Source: an uncultured Selenomonas sp. (GTDB lineage Bacteria; Bacillota; Negativicutes; Selenomonadales; Selenomonadaceae). From it: 64,000 nt of DNA. A program made the position numbers and the translations under genes. The notes below the pieces were generated by a model that worked only from the letters and a program-made list of their open reading frames with translations, was not told where the DNA came from and ran no database searches. Shown piece after piece: positions 17,632 through 26,366 of this stretch. The stretch is from the NCBI GenBank assembly GCA_947167105.1, contig CAMVGU010000007.1, positions 49,906 through 113,905 of the forward strand. The letters are read 5' to 3'. Numbering within the stretch: position 1 is the first letter of the stretch; the number at the start of each line of letters is the position of its first letter.

Positions 17632-17885
17632 ATCCTCTTGCTGTTATTATAAATGAAAGTTATTATAGGCAAAAGTCGTGAAGATATACCACACAAATTA
17701 TATAGGGGTGAAGAAAATCCACGGAAGGCCTTATTTTTTTTGAAAAATTAACGATAATATTGCTATAGGTAATGGTCATCATGTTTTTACATGGGGCTTG
17801 GTTTTTGTGCCTTATCATGTGAAGTATTGCCACTTTCACGACGTTTTGTGAAAATAATACACTGTGTAAAAATGAGGAGGAGCCT

Positions 17886-19022
17886 ATGATTGCAAAAATT
17901 GCTATACTAAGGAATCTTGTTCTTGGGCTGATATTTGCAGTTATGGGCATGATATACCCCAATGTTGCCCATGCCCAAGAGGTCACTGTGGTCGGCATGG
18001 GGGCTGACAGGGACAGTGCCTTGCGTGATGCGTCCAGGAATGCGGTAGAGCAGGTGGTGGGGACATTTATAGATTCCCAGACCCTGATGGCGGATTTGGT
18101 CATCAAGTTGGATGGAGTTTATAAAAAATCCCAGGGATTTGTCAGGAAAGTGACAGTTCTGGAGGAAGGGCAGGCAGATGCTGCTACTTACAGGGTCAGA
18201 GCAAGGATTGATGTGGACACTGATCCCAATGCTAAGTTGATGGACTCGTTGACCATGATTATGAGGCTGAATGATCCGCGCATAGTGGTGGCAGTGCTGG
18301 AAAAGGATGCCACCGGCCAGGTGGTGCACAATGAGGTAGCGGAAAGCACTTTGAACAGCAAGCTGTTGGAAGCAGGCTTTTCCCATGTGCTGGATGCAGC
18401 TCAGGTGGCGGATTTGCGCGATGCTCAGTTTCTCAGGAACATATACGGAGGCAGGCGGGGGAACTTTCAGGGCAAGGCCGACCATGTGGCAGATTATCTT
18501 GTGATAGGGTCGTTTACCAGGGATGCCAATAATGTCTCCATTCCTCGCTATAAGGAATCGGGAATGCTGAAAACCTCCATTATGAATGTGAAGGCAGTTC
18601 TGAAAGTGGATGTGATTCAATATAATTCGGGGAATATAGTGGGAACCTTTGTGACGGAAGGCATTGGCATAGAAAACAACACAGCCAGAGCCGGGGACAA
18701 GGCAGTGATTCTGGCTGCAGGACAAGCGGCGGAAAGACTGGCGGAAACCTTTAAGAAGCATGGCGCCAAGGCTGTGCAGGGAGTGGAATTCATTCTGACT
18801 GCCGGCAGTGAAGCAAAGCTTCAGCAGGTTTTGCAGGAACTTCGCTCCTTGGGGGCTGTAGATAATGTGTATGTAAGGGAACAAACCGGGGCGAGAGCAG
18901 TGCTTTCGGTGGAATCCCACCAAAAGCCCCATGAAATAGTGAGGCAGCTCAGAAGCGTATCCTCTTGCGGTATAGCCATAGAGAGTATAGCCGGTGACAG
19001 CTGCCAGCTGAGGATAACCTGA
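17886..19022 (+). CDS. exported FlgT/LPP20-like protein
   Basis: 378 residues. The signal peptide ends in VAHAQ (about 31). The first mature domain (VTVVGMGADRDSALRDASRNAVEQVVG, about 33-115) has the pattern of FlgT N-terminal/LPP20 domains found in outer-membrane or periplasmic proteins. The middle part (about 130-260) resembles the nucleotide-free Rossmann-like fold of CsgG/FlgT middle domains (YLVIGSFTRD). A C-terminal domain of about 80 residues ends the protein. It is first in a probable operon with two CsgG-like genes. Ribosome binding site GAGGAGG. Whether it serves flagella or another envelope machine is not shown; no flagellar gene is nearby. Confidence 0.7.
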   Translation: MIAKIAILRNLVLGLIFAVMGMIYPNVAHAQEVTVVGMGADRDSALRDASRNAVEQVVGTFIDSQTLMADLVIKLDGVYKKSQGFVRKVTVLEEGQADAATYRVRARIDVDTDPNAKLMDSLTMIMRLNDPRIVVAVLEKDATGQVVHNEVAESTLNSKLLEAGFSHVLDAAQVADLRDAQFLRNIYGGRRGNFQGKADHVADYLVIGSFTRDANNVSIPRYKESGMLKTSIMNVKAVLKVDVIQYNSGNIVGTFVTEGIGIENNTARAGDKAVILAAGQAAERLAETFKKHGAKAVQGVEFILTAGSEAKLQQVLQELRSLGAVDNVYVREQTGARAVLSVESHQKPHEIVRQLRSVSSCGIAIESIAGDSCQLRIT

Positions 19023-19040
19023 TTCCGGGGAGGTTTGGAT

Positions 19041-20030
19041 ATGAAAAGGATTTTCTGTGTATTGGCCCTAATAATGAGTGTTCTTGTTTTTGGCACGAGT
19101 CTGCAGGCAGAGGGAGCTTCACTGTATGATTATCCCAATGTGGCTGTCCTTCCATACGCCAATAAAGCGGCGGTTTCAAGGGAGCTTACCATGGGTGATG
19201 CCTCGCTGGTATCTGAATTCGTTATTGAGCAACTGCTGGATTCGGAGCGCTTCAATGTCATAGAGCGGGAAATGCTGGAAGCCATAATGAAGGAACACAG
19301 CTTCAATATGTCGGGAATGGTAGATCCTATGACTGCGGTGCAGATAGGGAAGCTGGCCGGTGTCAGATACCTGGTGGCTGGCAGCGTGACTGGTCTTAGC
19401 ACCAAGAAAAGCGGTGCTTCATACTCCGACAGCCAATGGGGAGGGGCAGGTTTTAACAAGAACACTGTCATAGCCAATGTAACGGCGCGTTTCATAGATG
19501 TGGAGACAGGCAGGATTGTCCTCGCTGCCAGCGGTACCGGGGAATCAGCCAGTACCAATATTGAGTTTACCCTGCGAAAAACAAAGCTTGAGGATTATGA
19601 TGATGGCAGTTATGATACATCAGGAAGTTATGAGCCATATGACAACACAGGAACCTATGACAGCAGTGGTACATATGAAACAGAGGGCAGTTATAGCACC
19701 GAAGGCGAGTTAGTACCTGTAGCAGATACGGAAGTTGAAGAATATGCAGCGGCAGATTACAGAGATAATTCTGTTTATGAAACTAACGGGTATGCAATAG
19801 GCAGCAGCCAATATTTTGCCCCAGGGCTTTACTATAAAGAGAATCAGGCGCTTCTTCCCCTGGCAACAAGAAGCGTTACCAGGGAAAGGAAAATTGTGAT
19901 TGGTACTCAGGCTTTTAGCCAGGTGCAGGTGCGCAATGCCCTTTATAAAGCAGTGGTGGATCTGATTTATAACAAGAATTATGGCATAATTGCCAAAATG
20001 GACGGCAAGGCAAAGAGGAGAAAGGTGTAG
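19041..20030 (+). CDS. CsgG-like exported protein with a Tyr/Ser/Gly-rich insert
   Basis: 329 residues from ATG 19041 (GGGGAGG upstream). A signal peptide is followed by the CsgG/HfaB-type domain: NVAVLPYANKA, FVIEQLLDSERFNVIERE, IGKLAGVRYLVAGSVTG, ARFIDVETGRIVLAASGTGE. CsgG proteins form outer-membrane export channels for curli; LpoB-type relatives regulate peptidoglycan synthases. Around residues 188-225 there is a low-complexity insert of short GSY/GTY units. There is no Cys for lipidation, unlike CsgG itself. The C-terminus is basic. The stop codon lies one base before the next start. Confidence 0.75.
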   Translation: MKRIFCVLALIMSVLVFGTSLQAEGASLYDYPNVAVLPYANKAAVSRELTMGDASLVSEFVIEQLLDSERFNVIEREMLEAIMKEHSFNMSGMVDPMTAVQIGKLAGVRYLVAGSVTGLSTKKSGASYSDSQWGGAGFNKNTVIANVTARFIDVETGRIVLAASGTGESASTNIEFTLRKTKLEDYDDGSYDTSGSYEPYDNTGTYDSSGTYETEGSYSTEGELVPVADTEVEEYAAADYRDNSVYETNGYAIGSSQYFAPGLYYKENQALLPLATRSVTRERKIVIGTQAFSQVQVRNALYKAVVDLIYNKNYGIIAKMDGKAKRRKV

Positions 20031-20031
20031 G

Positions 20032-20682
20032 ATGAAATATAGCTTTTGGTTGCTTATATGTTTTCTGCTCAATTTCTCATTGGCAGAGGCTGCTGTTTTG
20101 CCGGTATATGAAAGACCTGCTGTGGCAGTTATGGATTTTGGCAAGCACGTAGGAGCGGCAGCTGCGGACATCATACTGGACAATACGGAGAAGACCTCCT
20201 CAGATTATATAATTGAGGCACTGGTAGAAAGCGGCAAATATGATGTGGTGGATAAGGATCTGCTGGCTGATAAACTGGCCAAAGAAGGACTGAACACCAC
20301 AGGTTTGATTGACCCTGATACAGCCAGGAGAATCGGTGAAATCCTGGGAGTGCGGTATATAATCTATGGCAACTTGAACGATGTCACCGGCAGCAGTACG
20401 GGGCTGGATATCTACTATGTAGGCGGAGATGTGCATACAGTGAAAGCACATATCATAGCGCGCATGATGGATGTGACCACAGGGGATATTGTTATGGCTG
20501 CCAAGGGTGAGGGAAAATCGAAAAGCGCCATAGGCAAAGTGGGTAAGGAAAATTGGGGCTATATCACCATAGGCACGGCCAGGATATCCCAGGTCAGTGT
20601 CCACAATTCCATCAAGAAGGCTGCTTATGCTATGGTGGATAAGCTTACAGAGAGGTTATTCGGTGTGCGTGCTTTTGAGTGA
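20032..20682 (+). CDS. CsgG-like exported protein
   Basis: 216 residues from ATG 20032, directly after the preceding stop. A signal peptide ends near LAEAA. The CsgG-type core is AVAVMDFGKHVG, YIIEALVESGKYDVVDKDLL, IGEILGVRYIIYGNLNDV, ARMMDVTTGDIVMAAKGEG. It is a shorter paralogue of the gene before it, without the low-complexity insert. The two may form a hetero-oligomer in the envelope. No lipobox is seen. Confidence 0.75.
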   Translation: MKYSFWLLICFLLNFSLAEAAVLPVYERPAVAVMDFGKHVGAAAADIILDNTEKTSSDYIIEALVESGKYDVVDKDLLADKLAKEGLNTTGLIDPDTARRIGEILGVRYIIYGNLNDVTGSSTGLDIYYVGGDVHTVKAHIIARMMDVTTGDIVMAAKGEGKSKSAIGKVGKENWGYITIGTARISQVSVHNSIKKAAYAMVDKLTERLFGVRAFE

Positions 20683-20698
20683 AAAGAGGTAGCATCAT

Positions 20699-21529
20699 AT
20701 GAAGAAATGGCAGAAGAAATACTTGTTGGTTGCTGTTTCTGGATTGTTCCTGCTTGCGTCTCCGGGGCTTACTTTGGCAGGTGATGGCATGAATGAAGAT
20801 GGAATAGTGCCTACAGAAGCGACGGGATACGATGGAAATATAGAACCAGAAGAAAACTATGATGGCGGAGCGGTACCTGCCGAATCACCCGCCGATGAAG
20901 TAAACACACAGCAGGACTGGGATCAGGTCACTACGGGTGACTGGAATTCCAACGAGGAATATGATGGCAATGAAAATCCGACACCGGCAGGTACGAATAG
21001 TGCAGAAGAAACCTACGCGCCTGAAAATATCGAGGATGAAGTAATCACAGATAGCTACGAGCCTGTAGATAATGCAGTAGAAACGGTAGAGGAAACGGAC
21101 CTCGTAGAGCCGCAAGAGCAAGCCGCGGAAGCCAATGTCAGTGATTTTGTGGCAGGAGATGTCAATGGGGATGGTGAGCTGAACGCACTGGATTGCGTAA
21201 TTCTGCAAAAATACATAGGGCAGGATTTCCAGTTTATGGACAGCAGACGCGGAGATGTAAACGGGGATGGAGTGATTTCTCTATTGGATGTGCATGCCCT
21301 GGTGAATCTTATCAAAAGCGAAGGCAAGGGCACCGGGGATGTCAATGGGGATGGTAAGATTGACAGCTATGATGTGCAGGAGCTTACGAATTATATGGCG
21401 GGGCAGACGGCATCTGTCAATAGGAAAAATGCTGATTTGAATGGGGATGGAGAGATTGATGGGAAGGATTTGGACATGTTACGGGAAGTGATGAAGGTTA
21501 GGAATCAGCAGAGCCTTAGTGATAGATGA
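20699..21529 (+). CDS. exported acidic protein with four dockerin-type calcium repeats
   Basis: 276 residues. A signal peptide (to about 28) is followed by a strongly acidic low-complexity segment (about 30-150, rich in Asp, Glu, Asn and Thr). Then come four dockerin type I/EF-like units: DVNGDGELNALD, DVNGDGVISLLD, DVNGDGKIDSYD and DLNGDGEIDGKD. Dockerins normally have two such units and bind cohesins in cellulosomes; no cohesin gene is visible here. The repeats may simply bind calcium. Ribosome binding site GAGGTAG, 16 nt after the CsgG-like gene. Confidence 0.8.
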   Translation: MKKWQKKYLLVAVSGLFLLASPGLTLAGDGMNEDGIVPTEATGYDGNIEPEENYDGGAVPAESPADEVNTQQDWDQVTTGDWNSNEEYDGNENPTPAGTNSAEETYAPENIEDEVITDSYEPVDNAVETVEETDLVEPQEQAAEANVSDFVAGDVNGDGELNALDCVILQKYIGQDFQFMDSRRGDVNGDGVISLLDVHALVNLIKSEGKGTGDVNGDGKIDSYDVQELTNYMAGQTASVNRKNADLNGDGEIDGKDLDMLREVMKVRNQQSLSDR

Positions 21530-21560
21530 TAGCTTCTAATTTGATGGGGGTGATGGCAAT

Positions 21561-22967
21561 ATGGGAAGATTTTGTCACAACTGTGGTCTGGCAGTAAATG
21601 AAGGAGATAAATTTTGCCATAAGTGCGGAACGAAATTATATGAATCTTCGGTAGAGCAAACGAAAGAGGAGCATTCAGAAGAAAGAACATCTGCCCATAT
21701 GCCCGTGCAAGCCCCGCCTCCCATAATACAGTTGCAGACGCAGTCCCAAGAGCCGGTTTATTACATGCAGGTACCATGCGTAGAGGAGGAGCCTTATGTC
21801 CCTGACCAGGGCTGGCGGCAGATATTTTTCCGCTGGGATAACCGATTAAATAGAAAGAGATATTTTCTCAGGCTGATGCTGGTTCAGCTTATTTTCGTAC
21901 CGGTCAGTATATTGATGATGTTTTTACCGCATGATATTGTTTCGTTCTTAGGATTGGCACTAGGAGTTGTTTGGCTGATACCTATAGGTATGCTTTGTGT
22001 CAGGCGTTGCCACGACTTGGGAAGATCGGGTTGGTTTCTGATTAAAACGGCGATACCAATTCTAGGTATGCTGTGGTGCATAAAATATTTGCTCCGCAGC
22101 GGCGATGATGATTCACCTATTCTTAGCTCCACTATTTTTGTGATAGTGTTAGGCCTGCCATTCGTGGGGATTTTGGTTTGGATATACTTAATGTGTGCTG
22201 ATGGCATGCGCGGTGGGAATGAATATGGTCCAGATCCCTTGGGTACTCAGGTTGAGGTGAAATCTCAGGGGAATAAAGTTCTAGATTTTATCGCTAAGAT
22301 GGAAGCTCCAGGGGAAATGCGAGGGGTATTAGCTATTTTTGCTATTATGGCATTGGTTACTGTTGTTCCGGGTATGGTAGGTTCCCTATTCACTGACAGC
22401 AAAAGCAATGCAGTGGCAAGAACACAGCAAAGCCAGCAAGCTGAACAGACAAATAAAGCTGTACAAAACAAACAGGGCAAAGAGCAGATAGCACTGCCTG
22501 AGAAACCTGCTTTACCGGAAATGCCTAAGCCAGTTTTGCCGGAGCCTAAATATCCACCGGGGGCACAAGAAAAATATGAACAGGCAAGAGCAAAAGAAGC
22601 TTCAATGACAGATGGCAAAAGTCCTCAACAAAAGCTAACGCCGGTACAGTTGGAAGCGGCAAATACTCTGTCTCAATTTCATGATAACATAACAAAAAAA
22701 GATTTACGCAAGGCCTATGATTGCATGAGTCCGAATATGCAAAAACGAGTTTCTTATGAAGGCTGGGCACCCGGATTCAAAACGACTGTCAGCAGTGAAA
22801 TCTATGACGTGAAAGTTGCCTTTGAAAACAATGACCGAATGGCTTTGACATATTTTTTAAAGACAGTTGATAATCCAGGCGGCGAAAAAAATTACACGGG
22901 GACGGCAGTGATGGCAAAAACAGCCATGGGCTGGAAAATAGAGGAAATTACCAATAAACTAAAATGA
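21561..22967 (+). CDS. zinc-ribbon, DUF805 membrane protein with a C-terminal NTF2-like domain
   Basis: 468 residues. A zinc ribbon CHNCGLAVNEGDKFCHKCG lies at the N-terminus. A DUF805 module (about 90-215) begins with RLNRKRYF and has four transmembrane helices and the RRCHDLGRSGW motif. A further transmembrane helix (about 255-275) is followed by a Gln/Lys/Pro-rich linker. The C-terminal domain of about 110 residues (DLRKAYDCMSPNMQKRV onward to GWKIEEI) is shared with the protein at 62170-63399 and looks like a Lumazine-binding/NTF2-type fold. The combination suggests a membrane sensor or scaffold. Confidence 0.75.
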   Translation: MGRFCHNCGLAVNEGDKFCHKCGTKLYESSVEQTKEEHSEERTSAHMPVQAPPPIIQLQTQSQEPVYYMQVPCVEEEPYVPDQGWRQIFFRWDNRLNRKRYFLRLMLVQLIFVPVSILMMFLPHDIVSFLGLALGVVWLIPIGMLCVRRCHDLGRSGWFLIKTAIPILGMLWCIKYLLRSGDDDSPILSSTIFVIVLGLPFVGILVWIYLMCADGMRGGNEYGPDPLGTQVEVKSQGNKVLDFIAKMEAPGEMRGVLAIFAIMALVTVVPGMVGSLFTDSKSNAVARTQQSQQAEQTNKAVQNKQGKEQIALPEKPALPEMPKPVLPEPKYPPGAQEKYEQARAKEASMTDGKSPQQKLTPVQLEAANTLSQFHDNITKKDLRKAYDCMSPNMQKRVSYEGWAPGFKTTVSSEIYDVKVAFENNDRMALTYFLKTVDNPGGEKNYTGTAVMAKTAMGWKIEEITNKLK

Positions 22968-23022
22968 CTTTAGATGATGAAGTAAAAGAAAGGAGTGCTC
23001 ATGATGAAGTGTTGGTGAAAAA

Positions 23023-23328
23023 ATGGTATGCGCAGGAGTGATTGGAGGCATGCTTATGCTTTCAAACAGTGCGGAGGCAGGATTGCAAAATTATATGGAT
23101 TTTAACTGCCAACATACAAACAAGATTTATTTTGAAATGAAAGATAACTCGGTTGATGTACAGGGTACTTCTGTAGAATATTATGCAAAAAAGAAAAAGG
23201 AGTCTGTAAAATACAAGTGTAAAATATGCGGAAAGAGCTATAACTTAAAATTAACGGCAGCAGGTCATGTGAGAGGTGTACACGGGAAGTTTGTTACCAG
23301 TTGGTATTTGCAAAAAGTTAAGGAATAA
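23023..23328 (+). CDS. small protein with a C2H2-like zinc finger, uncertain 5' end
   Basis: 101 residues from ATG 23023. The start has the hydrophobic part of a signal peptide (VCAGVIGGMLMLSNSAEAG), similar to the start of the next gene (LLCAGLISGSLLIGSFAEAG). The C-terminal half has YKCKICGKSY and HVRGVHGK, a CxxC...HxxxxH spacing as in C2H2 fingers. The good ribosome binding site (AAAGGAGTGCTC) precedes ATG 23001, whose frame stops after five codons (TGA 23016), so a one-base frameshift near 23010-23018 is likely. Otherwise translation begins weakly at 23023. Confidence 0.55.
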   Translation: MVCAGVIGGMLMLSNSAEAGLQNYMDFNCQHTNKIYFEMKDNSVDVQGTSVEYYAKKKKESVKYKCKICGKSYNLKLTAAGHVRGVHGKFVTSWYLQKVKE

Positions 23329-23354
23329 TAAAAATAGATGGTAGGTGTCCAGAG

Positions 23355-25316
23355 ATGAGATACAATCTTTTGAAAAAACTGTTATGTGCTGGTCTTATCA
23401 GCGGCTCATTATTAATAGGGAGCTTTGCCGAGGCCGGAGTAGTGACAGATAGATTGCCATTGCAATGTTATTGTGATCATCAGGTGAATACTTATAATTC
23501 TCCAGGTGCAGCCAAAAGGGCAGGTTATATTTCGGCTAATGTGGACATGATAAAAATCCTGGAGGTTCGTGGTGACGGTTGGTGTCGCGGAAGTTACCCC
23601 GGTTCCGGTGGAAAAACTGTAACTCGCTGGTTTAGGATAACGGATGTATGCGCGGATGCTGGGTATACGAATAGGTCGGCTAACGTAAGAGGAAATCAGA
23701 CCGTATACCGTACCCGCAGCGGAGGCGCAACTATTGGCAGCGTGTCAAATAATGAGAGCGTGATTGTGGTAGCGGATAACGGCAGCCGGGCACAAATTGT
23801 TTATAGGCTCGATAATGGCACTGGGTATAAGATGGGATGGGTGCCGAGTTCGGCGGTAACACCTGCTGTGCAAAGTTATAATCCGCAGGGAAATTTTGAT
23901 GCTGTTGTGAGCAATAACCCTAATCAAATAACGGTAACAGGGTGGGCGGCTGATAGAGATAATATGGGCGAATCCTTACGTGTTCACATATATGTAGGAG
24001 GTGCTTGGAATTCTGGAGCAGAAGGGTATGAGATTGTAGCTAATAAAAGTCGTCCTGACGTTCGTCAGTATTTCACAAATCAAGGAGTACCGGCAGGTGA
24101 GTATTATGGTTTTTACGAGAAGATAAATGTTAAACGCACCGGTAATCAGCCTATATATGCCTATGCTATAAATATAGGTGGCGGCGGTAATATGGAAATT
24201 GGACATTTGACAGTTGATATAAGAGGAGCAACTGTAGGAACAAATAATACGGTTAGGACTTTGCCAGATGGTTGGTATCAGATTTCTCCTACTCACGATT
24301 TGAGACGTGTGCTTGATGTTAATGGTAGTTCCAGTGCTTCGGGCGCAAATGTAATGATGTACACTTTGCATGGAGGCAACAATCAGAAATTTTATTTGCA
24401 GAATAGGGGGAATGGTTGGTTTTCGTTGAAAGACGGACATTGCGATAACTACATTACAGCCGATGGCAATGGCGTTGGTGCAAATATTTCTTCGAGACCA
24501 TGGACTGGTTCAGATAATCAGATGTTTAAGCTGATTGATGGCGGTGGTGGCTCCTATCATGTGATAGCGAAGGTCAATCAAAATCTTAATTTTGATTGTG
24601 CTGGCGGATGGAAACAAGATGAAACGAATGTGCAGCTTTGGACAAAAGAAAATAATTCGGCTCATCATAAATGGAAGTTTACTAACACAAGTGCTCCGAG
24701 TGTGCCTGCTCCTGCACCTGTTCAACAGGAAAGAGATGGTTGGATTAAGACAAATGGAGCAAATGTTAATTTCAGATCAGGCCCATCCACGGGGACAACT
24801 TCCTATGGAAAAATAGCAAATGGAACACAGTTAAAAGTTTTGGAGCACAACAATCCTAATGGATGGTCTAAAATTAATTACAATGGACGTATAGGATATG
24901 TAGCAAGCCAGTATGTGTCGTTAGACAAGCCAATAATTAATAACCGACAGCAGGCAATGGCTGACATGGCGAGAAGATATATTGGCTCAAAAGAATACAA
25001 TAATTATTGTCAAAGATTTGTAAAAGTTGTTGGACAAGGAATAGGTTTACCAGCAGGGTCCGCGGGGTCGGCTTTAGAGGCATGTAATAAATGGTGTGTA
25101 TCGTCAGATAAAAATATTCCTTTGGGTGCGGCTGTTTACTTAAGAAGTAAGAATAGATCCAGCGCTGGATACAAGTATGGACACGTTGGAATATATGTCG
25201 GTAATGGAAATGTTATTCATGCGTTAGCAACTGTAAGAGAACAGTCACTGGATAGCTTGCTTCAAAAATATGATTATCTCGGCTGGGGCTGGCAAGCAGG
25301 AGTGGATTTACGTTGA
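23355..25316 (+). CDS. secreted cell-wall hydrolase: SH3, ricin-type lectin and CHAP/NlpC-like domains
   Basis: 653 residues with a signal peptide. In order: two SH3-like segments (about 30-170, the second starting SANVRGNQTVYRTRSGG); a domain of about 95 residues (GNFDAVVSN to INIGGGGN, about 177-285) shared with the protein at 26367; a ricin B-type beta-trefoil (about 290-445, with QXW-like motifs); a bacterial SH3_3 domain (NVNFRSGPSTGTTSYGKI, about 470-520); and a catalytic domain with Cys in NNYCQRFV and His in GHVGIYVGNGNVIHA. It probably cleaves peptidoglycan or binds glycans. Ribosome binding site GTAGGTG. Confidence 0.8.
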   Translation: MRYNLLKKLLCAGLISGSLLIGSFAEAGVVTDRLPLQCYCDHQVNTYNSPGAAKRAGYISANVDMIKILEVRGDGWCRGSYPGSGGKTVTRWFRITDVCADAGYTNRSANVRGNQTVYRTRSGGATIGSVSNNESVIVVADNGSRAQIVYRLDNGTGYKMGWVPSSAVTPAVQSYNPQGNFDAVVSNNPNQITVTGWAADRDNMGESLRVHIYVGGAWNSGAEGYEIVANKSRPDVRQYFTNQGVPAGEYYGFYEKINVKRTGNQPIYAYAINIGGGGNMEIGHLTVDIRGATVGTNNTVRTLPDGWYQISPTHDLRRVLDVNGSSSASGANVMMYTLHGGNNQKFYLQNRGNGWFSLKDGHCDNYITADGNGVGANISSRPWTGSDNQMFKLIDGGGGSYHVIAKVNQNLNFDCAGGWKQDETNVQLWTKENNSAHHKWKFTNTSAPSVPAPAPVQQERDGWIKTNGANVNFRSGPSTGTTSYGKIANGTQLKVLEHNNPNGWSKINYNGRIGYVASQYVSLDKPIINNRQQAMADMARRYIGSKEYNNYCQRFVKVVGQGIGLPAGSAGSALEACNKWCVSSDKNIPLGAAVYLRSKNRSSAGYKYGHVGIYVGNGNVIHALATVREQSLDSLLQKYDYLGWGWQAGVDLR

Positions 25317-25369
25317 TTTCATAATGAAAAAAATATTGTTGTAGTTGGCAGATAAATGGAGGATTCGTT

Positions 25370-26260
25370 ATGACAATTTTTTTTAGAGAAATTAAATTAG
25401 TTTGTTCTTTATTTCTTAGCATATTTGTAACATTTGTTGCAGGAAATATATCGTACGATGTGGTCGAGGCCAGTATGGATGTTAGTATAACAGAGCAAAT
25501 AACTACAGAAATAAATTGGAGAACGGGGGCAGACTCAGATATAATTGCTATCGGCATCAGCCGCCCAGATAATCGTGGCATGGCTCTTTCCCGTGAAGCA
25601 GCCATCATGGCAGCCCAGCGTAACCTTATCGGCATTGTCAAAGGTATGTCAATAGATTCCGAAACCACCATGCGGGATTTGATTATAGAAAGCGATGTGG
25701 TAAACAGGAAAATCACGGGCACTTTGCGGGGAGCGCAGATCGTTGAGGAGAAATCCATGCCTGATGGGGGCTACTATGTGAAGATGAGGGTGCCCATTTA
25801 TGGCGTATCGGACAGCATTGCTTCTGCCATTTTGCCATCCCTGGTATCAGATACACCAAAACCGTTTGAAAAGCCAATTATGCCTGTAAGGAGAGAGGCA
25901 GTCGAGGCTCAGAGTGCAGGGTATACCGGCGTGATAATTGATGCATCTGGCCTTGGGCTTGAGCCAACCTTTTCCCCGGTAATTTATGATACTAACGGAC
26001 GCGCAATTTATGGTATTGAGAATTTGCAGTATGATGCCATCATCACCGAGGGCATGGTGGGGTATAGCCGTAGTGTCAGCGAGGGCAGCGAACGAGCCGG
26101 GGCAAATCCGTTAGTAGTAAAAGCCGTACAGGTGCGAGGCGGTGGCAACAGCACCAATCAGGTGAATGCAGTTATTTCCGTGGAGGATGCAGATAAGATT
26201 TTGATGGCTAATGAATCCTCTCGTATGTTGGATTGTTGTGCGGTTGTCTTTGTAAGATAA
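25370..26260 (+). CDS. exported LPP20/FlgT-like protein
   Basis: 296 residues with a signal-peptide-like start (VCSLFLSIFVTFVAGNISYD). The middle part, DSDIIAIGISRPDNRGMALSREAAIMAAQRNLIGIVKG to YYVKMRVPIYG, has the repeat-like alpha/beta pattern of LPP20 family envelope proteins. The C-terminal half (PTFSPVIYDTNGRAIYG onward) occurs in related exported proteins. Ribosome binding site ATGGAGGATTCGTT. Its role is probably structural or assembly-related in the envelope, inferred only from family and context. Confidence 0.6.
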   Translation: MTIFFREIKLVCSLFLSIFVTFVAGNISYDVVEASMDVSITEQITTEINWRTGADSDIIAIGISRPDNRGMALSREAAIMAAQRNLIGIVKGMSIDSETTMRDLIIESDVVNRKITGTLRGAQIVEEKSMPDGGYYVKMRVPIYGVSDSIASAILPSLVSDTPKPFEKPIMPVRREAVEAQSAGYTGVIIDASGLGLEPTFSPVIYDTNGRAIYGIENLQYDAIITEGMVGYSRSVSEGSERAGANPLVVKAVQVRGGGNSTNQVNAVISVEDADKILMANESSRMLDCCAVVFVR

Positions 26261-26366
26261 TGTTGTTACAGCAATTGGATAATCGTAATATAGTTTTGCA
26301 AAAGAGAATCCATTATTTTTAAGTGAAGAAGATTTTTTAAAGAAAAACTCTAAAGGAGAGATAAAG

